DNA of 64,000 nt from Gemmatimonas phototrophica (GTDB lineage Bacteria; Gemmatimonadota; Gemmatimonadetes; Gemmatimonadales; Gemmatimonadaceae): NCBI RefSeq assembly GCF_000695095.2, contig NZ_CP011454.1, positions 1 through 64,000 of the forward strand, read 5' to 3'. The translations under genes and the position numbers were made by a program. Below, piece after piece: positions 36,530 to 44,785 of the stretch; the first letter of the stretch is position 1; each line of letters starts with the position of its first letter. Below the pieces are notes generated by a model, which saw only the letters and a program-made list of their open reading frames with translations, was not told where the DNA came from and made no database searches.

Positions 36530-37362
36530 GACCCGGTGGGGAGGTGCAGGAAGGTCCAGGGCACGCCGAAGCGCGCCTCAATCCACGCGCCGAGTGCCTG
36601 CACACCGAGGGTTTCGGTGGCATAGTGGCCGGCGTAGATCACACAGAAGTCGTGTTCGAGTGCTTCGACCGTGGTGTGGTGCGGGCCTTCGCCAACAATG
36701 AGGGTGTCTACGCCGCGTTCGCGCGCTTCGCGCAGTGTCTCGGTGCTGGCGCCACCGCCCGTGCAGATGGCCCACCGCTTGGTGGTGCGGCTGCCCACCG
36801 GGATGGAAGTGCGCACCGAGCCGCCGTAGCGGGCCGCGAACGCTTCCACACGCGCGAGCACATTGGCCGTGGGTTCGTTGGCGTCACCCATGACGCCCAC
36901 ATCAATGGATTTGTAGCGCGCAAAGCCGGCCGACGGAACAAGTCCCAGCGCCTGCGCGAGACGCACGTTGTTTCCCAGCTCCGGGTGGCAGTCCAGTGGG
37001 AGGTGGGTGGAGTACACGGCAATGTCGGCGCCAAAGAGCGTGCGGAATTTTTCGTAGTGCACGCCGGTGAGTGGCTGCGCGCCACCCCAGAAGAGGCCGT
37101 GGTGCACCACCAGCAAATTGGCGCCGCTGATGGCGGCTTCGGTAATGGCCGCGCGCGACGCGTCGACGGCCACCGCCACTTTTCGTACCGTGCCCCGGTT
37201 GGCCACCTGCAGGCCATTCACCGCGCCGCCGTAGTCAGGGATATCGAAGGTGCGCAGTTCCGTGTCGAGCGCCTGCACGACATCACGCAGCGAAGCGACC
37301 GGGGTGTCGAGCCCATTGCCGGTCGCTTGCGCGAGAATGCGGTCGTCGTTCGGAGTGGACAT
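36526..37362 (-). CDS. Nif3-family dinuclear-metal protein (YbgI-like)
   Basis: The 278-residue protein has the Nif3 metal ligands: LLVVHHGLFWGG near the N-terminus and the C-terminal pair VGEGPHHTTVEALEHDFCVIYAGHYATETLGVQ. The family forms hexameric toroids with two metal ions; it is often annotated as GTP cyclohydrolase 1 type 2 homologue, but activity is not settled. Here it is translationally coupled to the ATPase of a nucleoside-type importer and follows the binding protein, an unusual position that points to processing of the imported compound (inference). Confidence 0.92.
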   Translation of the reverse strand: MSTPNDDRILAQATGNGLDTPVASLRDVVQALDTELRTFDIPDYGGAVNGLQVANRGTVRKVAVAVDASRAAITEAAISGANLLVVHHGLFWGGAQPLTGVHYEKFRTLFGADIAVYSTHLPLDCHPELGNNVRLAQALGLVPSAGFARYKSIDVGVMGDANEPTANVLARVEAFAARYGGSVRTSIPVGSRTTKRWAICTGGGASTETLREARERGVDTLIVGEGPHHTTVEALEHDFCVIYAGHYATETLGVQALGAWIEARFGVPWTFLHLPTGS

Positions 37363-37386
37363 GCGTCGCGGTGGCGTGTGGGGGAG

Positions 37387-38430
37387 TTACTTGGCCGGGG
37401 CGATGGGCTTGGCGCTGTCGGCGGCCACGGTGAGATCCTTCAGGGCGTCGAACGTTCCTGTTCGCAGGAGGGTGCCCACGCTGTCGGAGGCGGCCATGGC
37501 GGTGGCGGGGATAACCGCGCTCAATGCCGGGTTGAGCACCAGACGCACCACATCTTCCTTTACCCCGAGGCTGATGACGCGCCCCTTGAAGGCGCCGCTC
37601 TGGACTTCGCGGCCGAGGAGCATGAAGGCCTTGGGAAGATCAATGACCACGCTGCCCAGAATGACGTCGGGGGCGACGGCGTTCTGGTTGGCGTTGGTGC
37701 CGAAGGCGTACACCTTCTTTTCCTTGGCGGCTTGGAAAATCCCCAGCCCGGCGGCGTCCGCGTTCTGGAAGATGATGTCAACGCCGCGCGCAATCTGGGC
37801 GAGCGCCTGTTCCTTGCCGGCGCTCACGTCATCCCAGTTGCCGATGTACGACGTGATGACCTCGACCTTGGGGTTCACGGCCTTGGCGCCGCGCGCAAAG
37901 GCTTCGAAGCTGGCTTTGACGGGCGGCAGTTCGGTGCCGGCAATGAGCCCCAGCTTGTTGGTCTTGGTAACCGCACCGGCAATCATCCCCGCCTGGTACG
38001 AGGCCTCTTCGAAGAGAAAGGCGACACCGGCGAGGTTGGGGCCCGTCACGCGTCCCGACGTGACGATGTAGTTGGTCTTCGGATAGCTGGGCGCGACGCG
38101 GGTGGCGGCATCCTGAAATTCGAAACCGTGCCCAACGACCACGGTGTACCCCTGCGCGCCGTACTGGCGAAAGTTCTCTTCGAACTCGGCGGGGGTCTTG
38201 GTCTGGATATGGGAGATCTGCGCGCCCAGCGAATCGCGGAGGGCGGTGAGCCCGTCATAGGCGCCGCCATTCCACGACTTGTCGGAGATGGGGCCGGGGG
38301 TGAGCAGGGCCACGCGCAGCGTCGGTGCGCCGGTGCTGTCGGCTGCGCTGGTCTTGCTGTCGCCACCACAGGCAGAGGCGGCCGCCGCGGCAGTCGCGAG
38401 CGCCAACGCGCGGAACGTCTTCGAAATCAT
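37387..38430 (-). CDS. BMP-family basic membrane lipoprotein (nucleoside-binding)
   Basis: This is the substrate-binding protein of the importer, 347 residues. The signal peptide ends ASAC (Cys21). The mature part has the BMP features PGPISDKSWNGGAYDGL and GVDIIFQNADAAGLG. BMP proteins such as PnrA and Med bind purine nucleosides. AGGA lies eight bases upstream of ATG 38430. parB ends 42 bases upstream on the same strand, so the importer could be read through from parAB. Confidence 0.93.
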   Translation of the reverse strand: MISKTFRALALATAAAAASACGGDSKTSAADSTGAPTLRVALLTPGPISDKSWNGGAYDGLTALRDSLGAQISHIQTKTPAEFEENFRQYGAQGYTVVVGHGFEFQDAATRVAPSYPKTNYIVTSGRVTGPNLAGVAFLFEEASYQAGMIAGAVTKTNKLGLIAGTELPPVKASFEAFARGAKAVNPKVEVITSYIGNWDDVSAGKEQALAQIARGVDIIFQNADAAGLGIFQAAKEKKVYAFGTNANQNAVAPDVILGSVVIDLPKAFMLLGREVQSGAFKGRVISLGVKEDVVRLVLNPALSAVIPATAMAASDSVGTLLRTGTFDALKDLTVAADSAKPIAPAK

Positions 38431-38472
38431 CGTAGATATCCTATGGTGGCGCATTTGTGGCGCCTTGGTGGG

Positions 38473-39447
38473 TTAGTCCAGAGAAACGCCAAGTACTTCG
38501 AGGAGGCGCTCGAGATCATCGTTGGAGAAGAAGGCGATGCGCACTTCGCCCTTGTCCTTCGCTGAAAGAGAAATGCTTACCCCCGTCTGCAGTTTCCGCC
38601 GCAGCTTTTCTTCGATCTGGCGAACCACGGCGCCGGAGGCCCCGGCGGGGACGGCAGGGGCCGCGCCTGGGGTGGCTTTCTTGCCGGCGGCGGGTGGCTT
38701 GGGGCGCCCGGCCTGCACTCGGCGTTCGACTTCGCGCACGGACAGTCCGTTCGCCGACACCTCGCGGGCGAGGTCCACAATGGCGCGTTCGGTGCCCAGC
38801 GGAATGAGGGCACGGGCGTGCCCGGCGGTGAGCTGCTTGTCCTGGAGCATGCGGCGCACGCTGGCCGGGAGCTGGCGCAGGCGCAGCGCGTTGGCCACGG
38901 TGGAGCGGTCCTTCCCCACGACGTCGGCGACTTCCTGATTGGTGAGCGAGAAGTCGTCGATGAGACGCTGGTAGCCGTCGGCCTCTTCAATGGGATCGAG
39001 GTCGGCGCGCTGCAGGTTTTCGATCATGGCCAGCGTGGCCAGCATGCGATCGTCGACCGGCTTCACCAGCGCCGGGATCTCCGTCCACCCCAACCGACTG
39101 GCGGCGCGGAAGCGGCGCTCACCGGCAATGAGTTCGTAGCCTGAGCCGGTGGGAGCGGGGCGCACGGTAATGGGCTGGAGCAGCCCATTGATGCGCAGGC
39201 TCGACTCAAGGTCGGCCAGCTCCTCGGGGCGGAACTCCTTGCGCGGCTGGTACGGATTGGCGCGAATCTCCGACAGCTTGAGCGTGCGCAGCGACCCGGC
39301 GGCGTTGGGTTCTTCCACCGGTGGTGCGGGCGCGGGGGCTGGCGTGGCCGTCGCGGCGCCGACAGGGGCCGTGGTTTTGGCGGGCTCTTTCCGGGCGAGC
39401 AGGGCGTCGAGCCCGCGTCCGAGCCGGCGTGGTGGTTCAGGGGTCAT
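38473..39447 (-). CDS. parB: Chromosome-partitioning protein ParB
   Basis: The 324-residue protein has the normal ParB order: an N-terminal basic RRLGRGLDALL, a Pro/Ala linker, the CTP-binding domain with PYQPRKEF and GERRFRAASRLG, a helix-turn-helix (TNQEVADVVGKDRSTVANALRL), and a C-terminal dimerisation domain. It loads on parS and spreads as a CTP-dependent clamp. It overlaps parA by four bases. Two parS sites lie upstream of parA. Confidence 0.97.
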   Translation of the reverse strand: MTPEPPRRLGRGLDALLARKEPAKTTAPVGAATATPAPAPAPPVEEPNAAGSLRTLKLSEIRANPYQPRKEFRPEELADLESSLRINGLLQPITVRPAPTGSGYELIAGERRFRAASRLGWTEIPALVKPVDDRMLATLAMIENLQRADLDPIEEADGYQRLIDDFSLTNQEVADVVGKDRSTVANALRLRQLPASVRRMLQDKQLTAGHARALIPLGTERAIVDLAREVSANGLSVREVERRVQAGRPKPPAAGKKATPGAAPAVPAGASGAVVRQIEEKLRRKLQTGVSISLSAKDKGEVRIAFFSNDDLERLLEVLGVSLD

Positions 39448-40268
39448 ACGGCGTCACTGGGGTGGTCGTGCGCATCCGGGGATGGCGCGGCGTCCTGGGT
39501 GGCATCGCGGCGTTCGATCATCTCGCGGGCCACGGCCATGTAGGCCTGTGCGCCCACCGACGCCACATCGTACACCACAATGGGCTTCCCGAAGCTGGGG
39601 GCTTCCGCGAGCCGAATATTCCTGGGGACGACGGTCTGGAAGACCTTGTCGCCAAAGTGGGAGCGGGCGTCCGCGGCCACCTGGCGACTGAGATTGAGCC
39701 GCGTGTCGTACATGGTGAGCAGCACGCCATCCACTTCGAGCGTGGGATTCATGGAATCCTGCACGCGCTGCACGGTCTCCATGAGCTGCGACAGCCCTTC
39801 CAGCGCGTAGTACTCGCACTGGAGCGGAATGAGCAGGGCGTCGGCGGCCACGAGCATGTTCAGCGTGATGAGCCCCAGCGACGGCGGGCAGTCAATCAGA
39901 ATGAAGTCGTAGCGGTCGCGCACTCCGGCCAGGGCGTTGCGCATCCGGGAGACGCGGTCGTCGGCATCGACGAGTTCCACTTCCACGGCGGCCAGATCGG
40001 GCGTGGTGGGGAGCACATCGAGGTGCCGGAACTGCACGCCCCGAATGAGCGCCTGATCGAGAGGGACTTCGCCGAGCAACACGTCGTAGGTGTTGACGGA
40101 GAAGTCATCGCGGCTGATGCCGCAGCCGGAGGTCGCGTTCCCCTGGGGATCGGCGTCGATGAGCAGCGTGCGCTGCTCCGCGACCGCGAGGGAGGCGGCG
40201 AGGTTCACGGCGGTGGTGGTCTTTCCGACTCCACCTTTCTGATTGGCGATAGCGAGTATGCGTCCCAC
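39444..40268 (-). CDS. parA: Chromosome-partitioning ATPase ParA/Soj
   Basis: The 274-residue protein begins MGRILAIANQKGGVGKTTTAVNLAAS, with the deviant Walker A motif of ParA ATPases, then the switch region (YDFILIDCPPSLGLITLN). It forms an ATP-dependent gradient that moves ParB-parS complexes. In many bacteria rsmG lies between mnmG and parA; here that gene is not present and the SIMPL gene occupies the gap instead. Confidence 0.97.
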   Translation of the reverse strand: MGRILAIANQKGGVGKTTTAVNLAASLAVAEQRTLLIDADPQGNATSGCGISRDDFSVNTYDVLLGEVPLDQALIRGVQFRHLDVLPTTPDLAAVEVELVDADDRVSRMRNALAGVRDRYDFILIDCPPSLGLITLNMLVAADALLIPLQCEYYALEGLSQLMETVQRVQDSMNPTLEVDGVLLTMYDTRLNLSRQVAADARSHFGDKVFQTVVPRNIRLAEAPSFGKPIVVYDVASVGAQAYMAVAREMIERRDATQDAAPSPDAHDHPSDAV

Positions 40269-40364
40269 GGCTTTGGCTGAGAGGGGGGTTCGCGGGAGGC
40301 GAAGTATAGGGCGAATGGGGGCGGCGGACCATGGCGGCGGCGCAATTGCCTGCGAATTGGCATG

Positions 40365-40378
40365 GTTTCACGTGAAAC
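40365..40378. promoter_or_regulatory. parS site 1
   Basis: GTTTCACGTGAAAC is the perfect 14-base core of the bacterial parS consensus. It lies 97 bases upstream of the parA start and just outside the left edge of repeat copy 2. Confidence 0.95.
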
Positions 40379-40424
40379 GGGCGCGTTGGGGGCGGTCTGG
40401 CGCCGCGCGGGTGCAGTTAACGGC

Positions 40425-40801
40425 GCTTTGGGGTTGGTGTGGGCCCCGTCGCGCGACCCCCTCCCACCCCTTGGCGCGTTGCTTCGGGGGCGGTGCCCCC
40501 TCAGAGACGCGCGGTCGGGGCGGGAGGGGGCCGCGCGCCGTCAGCCTCGGGCCATCCGCCGCGGTCGTGGTGCCTACGCGATAGGGTGGGCGCGCGCACT
40601 GGAGGGCCAAGCCCGGCGCGGCCCCACACCTCCGCCGCGCGTCTCTGAGGGGGTGACGCCGGCAATGCGAGAGCATTGCACGGCCACCCCCGAAGCAACG
40701 CGCGAAGGAGCGTGTGGGGTCGTGCCGGGCGGACGCGAGCACCGGGCCACCCCCGAAGCAACGCGCGAAGGAGCGTGTGGGGTCGTGCCGGGCGGTCGCT
40801 C
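40425..40801. repeat. GC-rich hairpin element, copy 2, between two parS sites
   Basis: This copy is identical by eye to copy 3 over about 154 bases (40441-40594 against 54594-54747). It has a short left hairpin GGGGGC/GCCCCC (40486-40500), the block GGTCGTGGTGCCTACGCGAT, and the right hairpin with inner stem GCAATGC (40662-40668) / GCATTGC (40673-40679). A 63-base unit (from 40681 and again from 40744) is duplicated. It occupies almost all of the space between the two parS sites. Apparent open frames inside it are a property of the repeat and not supported as genes. Confidence 0.88.
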
Positions 40802-40815
40802 GGGAAAATCACGGC

Positions 40816-40829
40816 GTTTCACGTGAAAC
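40816..40829. promoter_or_regulatory. parS site 2
   Basis: A second perfect GTTTCACGTGAAAC core, 451 bases from the first, immediately right of repeat copy 2. The 3' flanking base (A) matches the 16-mer consensus TGTTTCACGTGAAACA; the 5' one (C) does not. Confidence 0.95.
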
Positions 40830-40847
40830 ACTTTCGCACATGAGCAC

Positions 40848-40877
40848 AAAAAAGGCCCGGACGCAGTCGCCCGGGCC
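40848..40877 (-). terminator. Rho-independent terminator of the SIMPL gene
   Basis: On the minus strand CCGGGCCC-type bases form a GGCCCGG/CCGGGCC stem (40871-40877 with 40854-40860) around a ten-base loop, followed by six T. It lies 23 bases after the stop codon and is one of the few classic intrinsic terminators in the window. Confidence 0.85.
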
Positions 40878-40900
40878 CCTCCTTATCTGTGCGAGACGCC

Positions 40901-41674
40901 TTACGGCCGCTTGGCGAACTTCCAGCGGGTCCCCACCGAGACGCTGATGGTGTTGGTACCGGCGCTGATGGGGGCCGGGGTATCCGCCTCGACCTTCATG
41001 GCCATGGCCATCATGGCCCGCGGCTCGGGGCGCTCAAATTCATTGATCGTGAGCTCCATGAGCTCCGCCACCTCGCCGCCGGCAGCCTTGGCGGCCACCT
41101 CAGCCTGGCGCCGCGCCGAAGCGACGGCCAGAGTGAGCGCCTGATCCTGCGCCTTGGCCCGATCCTTTACCAGGAAGTCCAGCCCGGCCACCCGATTGGC
41201 GCCGTTGGCCAGCCCGGCGTCGATGATGGGGCCCGCCTGCTCCAGCTTGTCGGTCTCCACCTGCACGATGTTGCTGACCTGATAGCCGTCAATCACCACT
41301 CGGCGCAGCTTGTCGTCGTACCGCTGCACCGGGGCCACGTTGTAGTTGAGCGTCTGAATATTCGCCGCCGGGACGCCCAGCTTCTGGATGGCCGCCAGGA
41401 TGGCCGCCTGCTTCTTGTTGTTTTCCTGCGCCGCCAGCTGCGAGGTCTTGGCCTGGGTCTCGACACCCACCTGCACACGCGCCCGGTCGGGGGCCACCTG
41501 CACCTCACCGCGCCCCGACACAAAGATCGTGGGCGGCTGCGGCGGCTGCACCACCTGCGCCCCACCCACACGCGCCAACGCCAGACTCATCCCCACCGCG
41601 CCCAGCGCCATGGGAATAACACCCCTCGGGCTGATCGTTCGGTACAACCCACGATATGACATCGGCTGGCGCAT
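40901..41674 (-). CDS. SIMPL-domain exported protein (DUF541)
   Basis: A 257-residue protein with a signal peptide near residues 1-38 (ending around VGGAQV) and a SIMPL domain: IFVSGRGEVQVAPDRARVQVGVET, then ENNKKQAAILAAIQKLGV and LNYNVAPVQRYDD. The domain is found in periplasmic proteins of unclear function (the E. coli relative YggE lowers oxidative stress effects). ATG 41674 has GGGAGAG upstream; the frame before it is unrelated. It stands between mnmG and the parS-parAB region. Confidence 0.88.
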   Translation of the reverse strand: MRQPMSYRGLYRTISPRGVIPMALGAVGMSLALARVGGAQVVQPPQPPTIFVSGRGEVQVAPDRARVQVGVETQAKTSQLAAQENNKKQAAILAAIQKLGVPAANIQTLNYNVAPVQRYDDKLRRVVIDGYQVSNIVQVETDKLEQAGPIIDAGLANGANRVAGLDFLVKDRAKAQDQALTLAVASARRQAEVAAKAAGGEVAELMELTINEFERPEPRAMMAMAMKVEADTPAPISAGTNTISVSVGTRWKFAKRP

Positions 41675-42108
41675 ATGCTCTCCCGGCCCCGTGGCCGCTA
41701 ATTGGGAAGACAACTCCTGAATTCTACCCCTCCAGACCCCGTTTGGTCACCAAGGTTCAAGAACAGGGCCCTCTCCGCCTTGGAACGTGTGGGACGAGAC
41801 GGTTTCAAGGGACCAAATACTCCTATCTTATACAATCACTATAGAGCCAGTATTAAGCCATTTCACATCAGAAGCACCAAAAGTGAGAAAATACCGACCT
41901 CATCACCTCCTCACCTCCTCAACTCCAACGTTCTGGCACAACCACATCTTGCCAATCGCAGAGTTGCAGCGGAAACGCCGCGCCAGGTCCATTCGCCGTT
42001 GCCGTTCAGCCTCTTCGAAGCCAGCGACTCGCAACGGGCTAACCGACGGGAACGCCGCGCCCGAACGAAGGAGGTGAGGAGGATCGGAGGTGTGGAGCTC
42101 CCCGTCCC
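41675..42108. other. Noncoding gap with an AT-rich patch and CACCTCC inverted repeat
   Basis: No gene is supported in this 434-base gap between mnmG and the SIMPL gene. It holds a markedly AT-rich patch (about 41812-41900), unusual against the surrounding GC-rich DNA, with TATAAG on the minus strand as a possible -10 for the SIMPL gene. CACCTCCTCACCTCCTCA near 41905-41925 is the inverted complement of GGAGGTGAGGAGG near 42070-42085. Related units occur at 53020-53090. Confidence 0.55.
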
Positions 42109-42128
42109 CTACATCTATATAGATGTAG
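42109..42128. terminator. Perfect 20-base palindrome spanning the mnmG stop codon
   Basis: CTACATCTATATAGATGTAG is perfectly self-complementary and includes the TAG stop of mnmG (42115-42117). It may form a hairpin in the transcript end. It is AT-rich without a U tract, so termination is a guess. Confidence 0.4.
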
Positions 42129-44079
42129 TTTGGCGCCGGACTTCCCACATGAGGTTCTGCAGGTCGGCGGGGCTGATGCCGGGAATGGCGCTGGCCTGGG
42201 CCAGCGTCGCGGGGCGCAGGCGGGCCAGTTTCTGCCGCGCTTCAATGGAGATCGTTCGGATCTCGTCGTATTTGAGCGACGTGGGGAGGGGCAGGGCCCC
42301 TTGGGCAGTGAGCCGAGCGGCGCGCGAGCGCTCCTTGTCGAAGTAGCCGGCGTATTTGATCTCCAGCTCGGCGCCAATTACGGCATCCCGTGGGAGATCG
42401 GCGCCCACCCCGGCGGCATCAAAGAGCGATTGCAGGGAAATGTCCTGCCGCTTGGTAAGCTCCACCGCCCGCACCGCATGCTGCAGCGGACGGGAGCCGG
42501 CGGCCACCAGCAGCGGGTCGGCCACCTCCGGCGTCATGCTGGTGCGTTCGGCCAGGGCGAGCGCATCGCGCACCGCCGAGAGGCGCGAGGCCATGACATC
42601 GCGTTCCACGCCGGTGAACAGCCCGGCCTCGTCGGCAATCGGTGCCAATCGCGACAGCGCGTTGTCCTGCCGAACGGTGAGCCGGAATTCGCTGCGGGAG
42701 GTAAACAGCCGATACGGCTCATCAACGCCGCGCGTGATGAGGTCATTCACCAGCACGCCGATGTAACTCGTTTCGCGCCCCAGTACGAGTGGCTCACGCG
42801 CCTGCGTACACCGCGCGGCGTTGATGCCGGCAATGACGCCCTGACCCGCCGCTTCTTCGTAGCCGGTGGTGCCATTCACCTGCCCGGCGAAATACAGCCC
42901 ATCAATGGCGCGCGAACCGAGCGACGCATCGAGCTGTGTGGGCGGATAGTAATCGTATTCAATCGCGTAGCCGGCGCGGGTCATGCGCACATGCTCCAAC
43001 CCCGGCACGGAGCGCAGAATCTCCAACTGCACCGGTGCCGGCAGACTCGTGGAGAGGCCGTTCACATACAGCTCGGTGGTGTCGTGCCCCTCGGGTTCGA
43101 GGAAGAGCTGATGTCGTGTCTTGTCGGGAAACTTCACGACCTTGTCTTCGACACTCGGGCAATAGCGCGGCCCGCGTGACGCAATGGCGCCACCGTACAT
43201 CGCCGACTCATTGATATGATCGGTGATGATCTCTGTGCCCGATTCTTCAAGCCACGTAATCCAGCAGGGCATCTGCACCGGATGACGCGTGGTGCTCTCC
43301 GCATGGTGCGAGCGGCGCGGGGTGGTCCAGAAATGCGACCACGAATAATCGAACAGCTCAATCTCGCTGTCCTGTCGCTCCGTCACGTCGTAGCGCACAC
43401 TCCGCCCGTCGATGCGCGGCGGTGTGCCGGTCTTGAAACGCTCTGTAGTGAGCCCTACGGCGTCGAGCTGTTCACCCAGCAGCACACTGGGCGCTTCACC
43501 AGCGCGGCCACCACTGATGCGCGTGCCGGTGCCAATGTGCATGGTGCCACGTCCAAAGGTGCCAGTGGTGAGCACCACCGCACGCGCACCAAAGCGACGC
43601 CCTTCGGCGGTTTCCACGCCGGCAATGCGACGGGTACCGGCGGTAGCGCCTTCGTCGAAGAGCAGCCGCGCGACCATCCCCTGCATGGTGAGCAGATTGG
43701 GCTGCGCTTCCAGCAACGTGCGCACCGCTCGCCGGTACAATCCGCGATCACATTGCGCGCGCGGCGCCCACACGGCCGGCCCCTTGCCGCGATTGAGCAT
43801 GCGGAACTGCACACTCGCCAGGTCGGTGGCGCGCGCCATGATACCGCCCAGCGCATCCACCTCGCGCACCACGGTCCCCTTGGCAATGCCGCCAATGGCG
43901 GGATTGCAGGAGAGCTGCCCGATCTGTTCAAGCGCGCCGGTAATGAGCGCGACCTTGGCCCCACTGCGGGCGGCCGACACCGCCGCTTCGGTACCCGCAT
44001 GTCCGCCGCCCACCACGATCACATCGAACGTGGCTTCGAGGGTGGCACTGGTGGGGGAGGGGATGAGGTCAGTCGGCAT
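42115..44079 (-). CDS. mnmG: tRNA uridine-5-carboxymethylaminomethyl synthesis enzyme MnmG
   Basis: MnmG (GidA), with MnmE, modifies the wobble uridine of several tRNAs. The 654-residue protein has the FAD-binding start VIVVGGGHAGTEAAVSAARSG, the conserved QLSCNPAIGGIAKGTVVREVDALGG and RYCPSVEDKVVKFPDK with both catalytic cysteines, and a C-terminal helical domain. The start at 44079 (MPTDLIPSPTS) is best; residues encoded upstream do not resemble the family. It is slightly longer than the usual 620-630 residues because of the N-terminus and a few small insertions. Confidence 0.97.
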   Translation of the reverse strand: MPTDLIPSPTSATLEATFDVIVVGGGHAGTEAAVSAARSGAKVALITGALEQIGQLSCNPAIGGIAKGTVVREVDALGGIMARATDLASVQFRMLNRGKGPAVWAPRAQCDRGLYRRAVRTLLEAQPNLLTMQGMVARLLFDEGATAGTRRIAGVETAEGRRFGARAVVLTTGTFGRGTMHIGTGTRISGGRAGEAPSVLLGEQLDAVGLTTERFKTGTPPRIDGRSVRYDVTERQDSEIELFDYSWSHFWTTPRRSHHAESTTRHPVQMPCWITWLEESGTEIITDHINESAMYGGAIASRGPRYCPSVEDKVVKFPDKTRHQLFLEPEGHDTTELYVNGLSTSLPAPVQLEILRSVPGLEHVRMTRAGYAIEYDYYPPTQLDASLGSRAIDGLYFAGQVNGTTGYEEAAGQGVIAGINAARCTQAREPLVLGRETSYIGVLVNDLITRGVDEPYRLFTSRSEFRLTVRQDNALSRLAPIADEAGLFTGVERDVMASRLSAVRDALALAERTSMTPEVADPLLVAAGSRPLQHAVRAVELTKRQDISLQSLFDAAGVGADLPRDAVIGAELEIKYAGYFDKERSRAARLTAQGALPLPTSLKYDEIRTISIEARQKLARLRPATLAQASAIPGISPADLQNLMWEVRRQTTSI

Positions 44080-44192
44080 GCTCAAAAGGTAAAACAAACG
44101 ATCGCTGTTGCTGCCGATTTCTTTGCGGCCATGCCGCATCGTGCTCCCACGGCTCCACTGCCGCCGGCTATCGCACCGAACCAAATTCCGGC

Positions 44193-44483
44193 ATGCCTCT
44201 CACTCTCTCGCACACCGCCCCCACGCTGCTCATCAAGAAGAGCGCGTTTGAACGCGTGGGTCTCACCCGCGCCCAGTTCGACGAGGCGCTCTCGTTGACC
44301 GCCGACGAGTTTCGGGTGGAAGCCGGGCTCATTGCCATTGGCCCGCTGGTGGGTGAGGATACGCTCTCCGACCTCATTGCCCAGCTCGAGGAGTTGGGGC
44401 TGGCCTACTACGACGACTTCTTCGAGTTCAGCGGCAACTGGCCGGACTGGCTCAAGCTGTTCGTCATGGACGCCGGGGTCTGA
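44193..44483 (+). CDS. Hypothetical 96-residue protein
   Basis: A small acidic protein with no signal or membrane segment (LLIKKSAFERVGLTRAQFDEALSLTADEFRVEAGLIAIGPL, ending FSGNWPDWLKLFVMDAGV). I do not recognise a family. It is divergent from mnmG, and its last 76 bases overlap the 3' end of a minus-strand gene. Codon use in its frame is typical of the neighbours, which supports it being real. Confidence 0.7.
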   Translation: MPLTLSHTAPTLLIKKSAFERVGLTRAQFDEALSLTADEFRVEAGLIAIGPLVGEDTLSDLIAQLEELGLAYYDDFFEFSGNWPDWLKLFVMDAGV

Positions 44484-44773
44484 CGGCCCCAGCGGCGCCC
44501 TTTGCGGTGCGCCGCCATCCAGGCATCACTACGGCGGTGCATCCCTTCCCAGCCGCAGTCGGTGCACCAGCTGTAGCGCACGCGAAACCCCAGAAACCGA
44601 CGCCACCCTTTGCGCTGCACGGCGAGCGTATCGCCGTCGCACACCGGACACTGCGCGCCCTCGGGGAGCATCACCAGATACACCTTGGTGAGTAGCAAGA
44701 ACATGCTGATCTGCAACGCCGAAATGACGGCGATGAAGATGTAGGCATCGGTCCAGCTCCAGCGTCCGGGCAT
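44408..44773 (-). CDS. Membrane-anchored zinc-ribbon-like protein
   Basis: A 121-residue protein with one hydrophobic segment (YIFIAVISALQISMFLLLTKVYLVML) followed by CPVC and, 29 residues later, CTDC. The two pairs are spaced to form a zinc ribbon. The last 25 residues overlap the opposite-strand gene and look less conserved. Function unknown. It lies 12 bases downstream of the NfeD-like gene, probably in one operon. Confidence 0.65.
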   Translation of the reverse strand: MPGRWSWTDAYIFIAVISALQISMFLLLTKVYLVMLPEGAQCPVCDGDTLAVQRKGWRRFLGFRVRYSWCTDCGWEGMHRRSDAWMAAHRKGRRWGRQTPASMTNSLSQSGQLPLNSKKSS

Positions 44774-44785
44774 CGCGCTTCTCCG

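Noticed and set aside
36487-38565. A 692-codon plus-strand frame opposite Nif3, BMP and parB
   Set aside because: It crosses three well-supported minus-strand genes and has no domain of its own.
40362-40826. Open frames of about 90-150 codons inside the GC-rich repeats, with similar translations in copies 2 and 3
   Set aside because: Similarity is explained by shared DNA; there are no ribosome sites, the reading frame is not the conserved property, and the hairpin pairing is.
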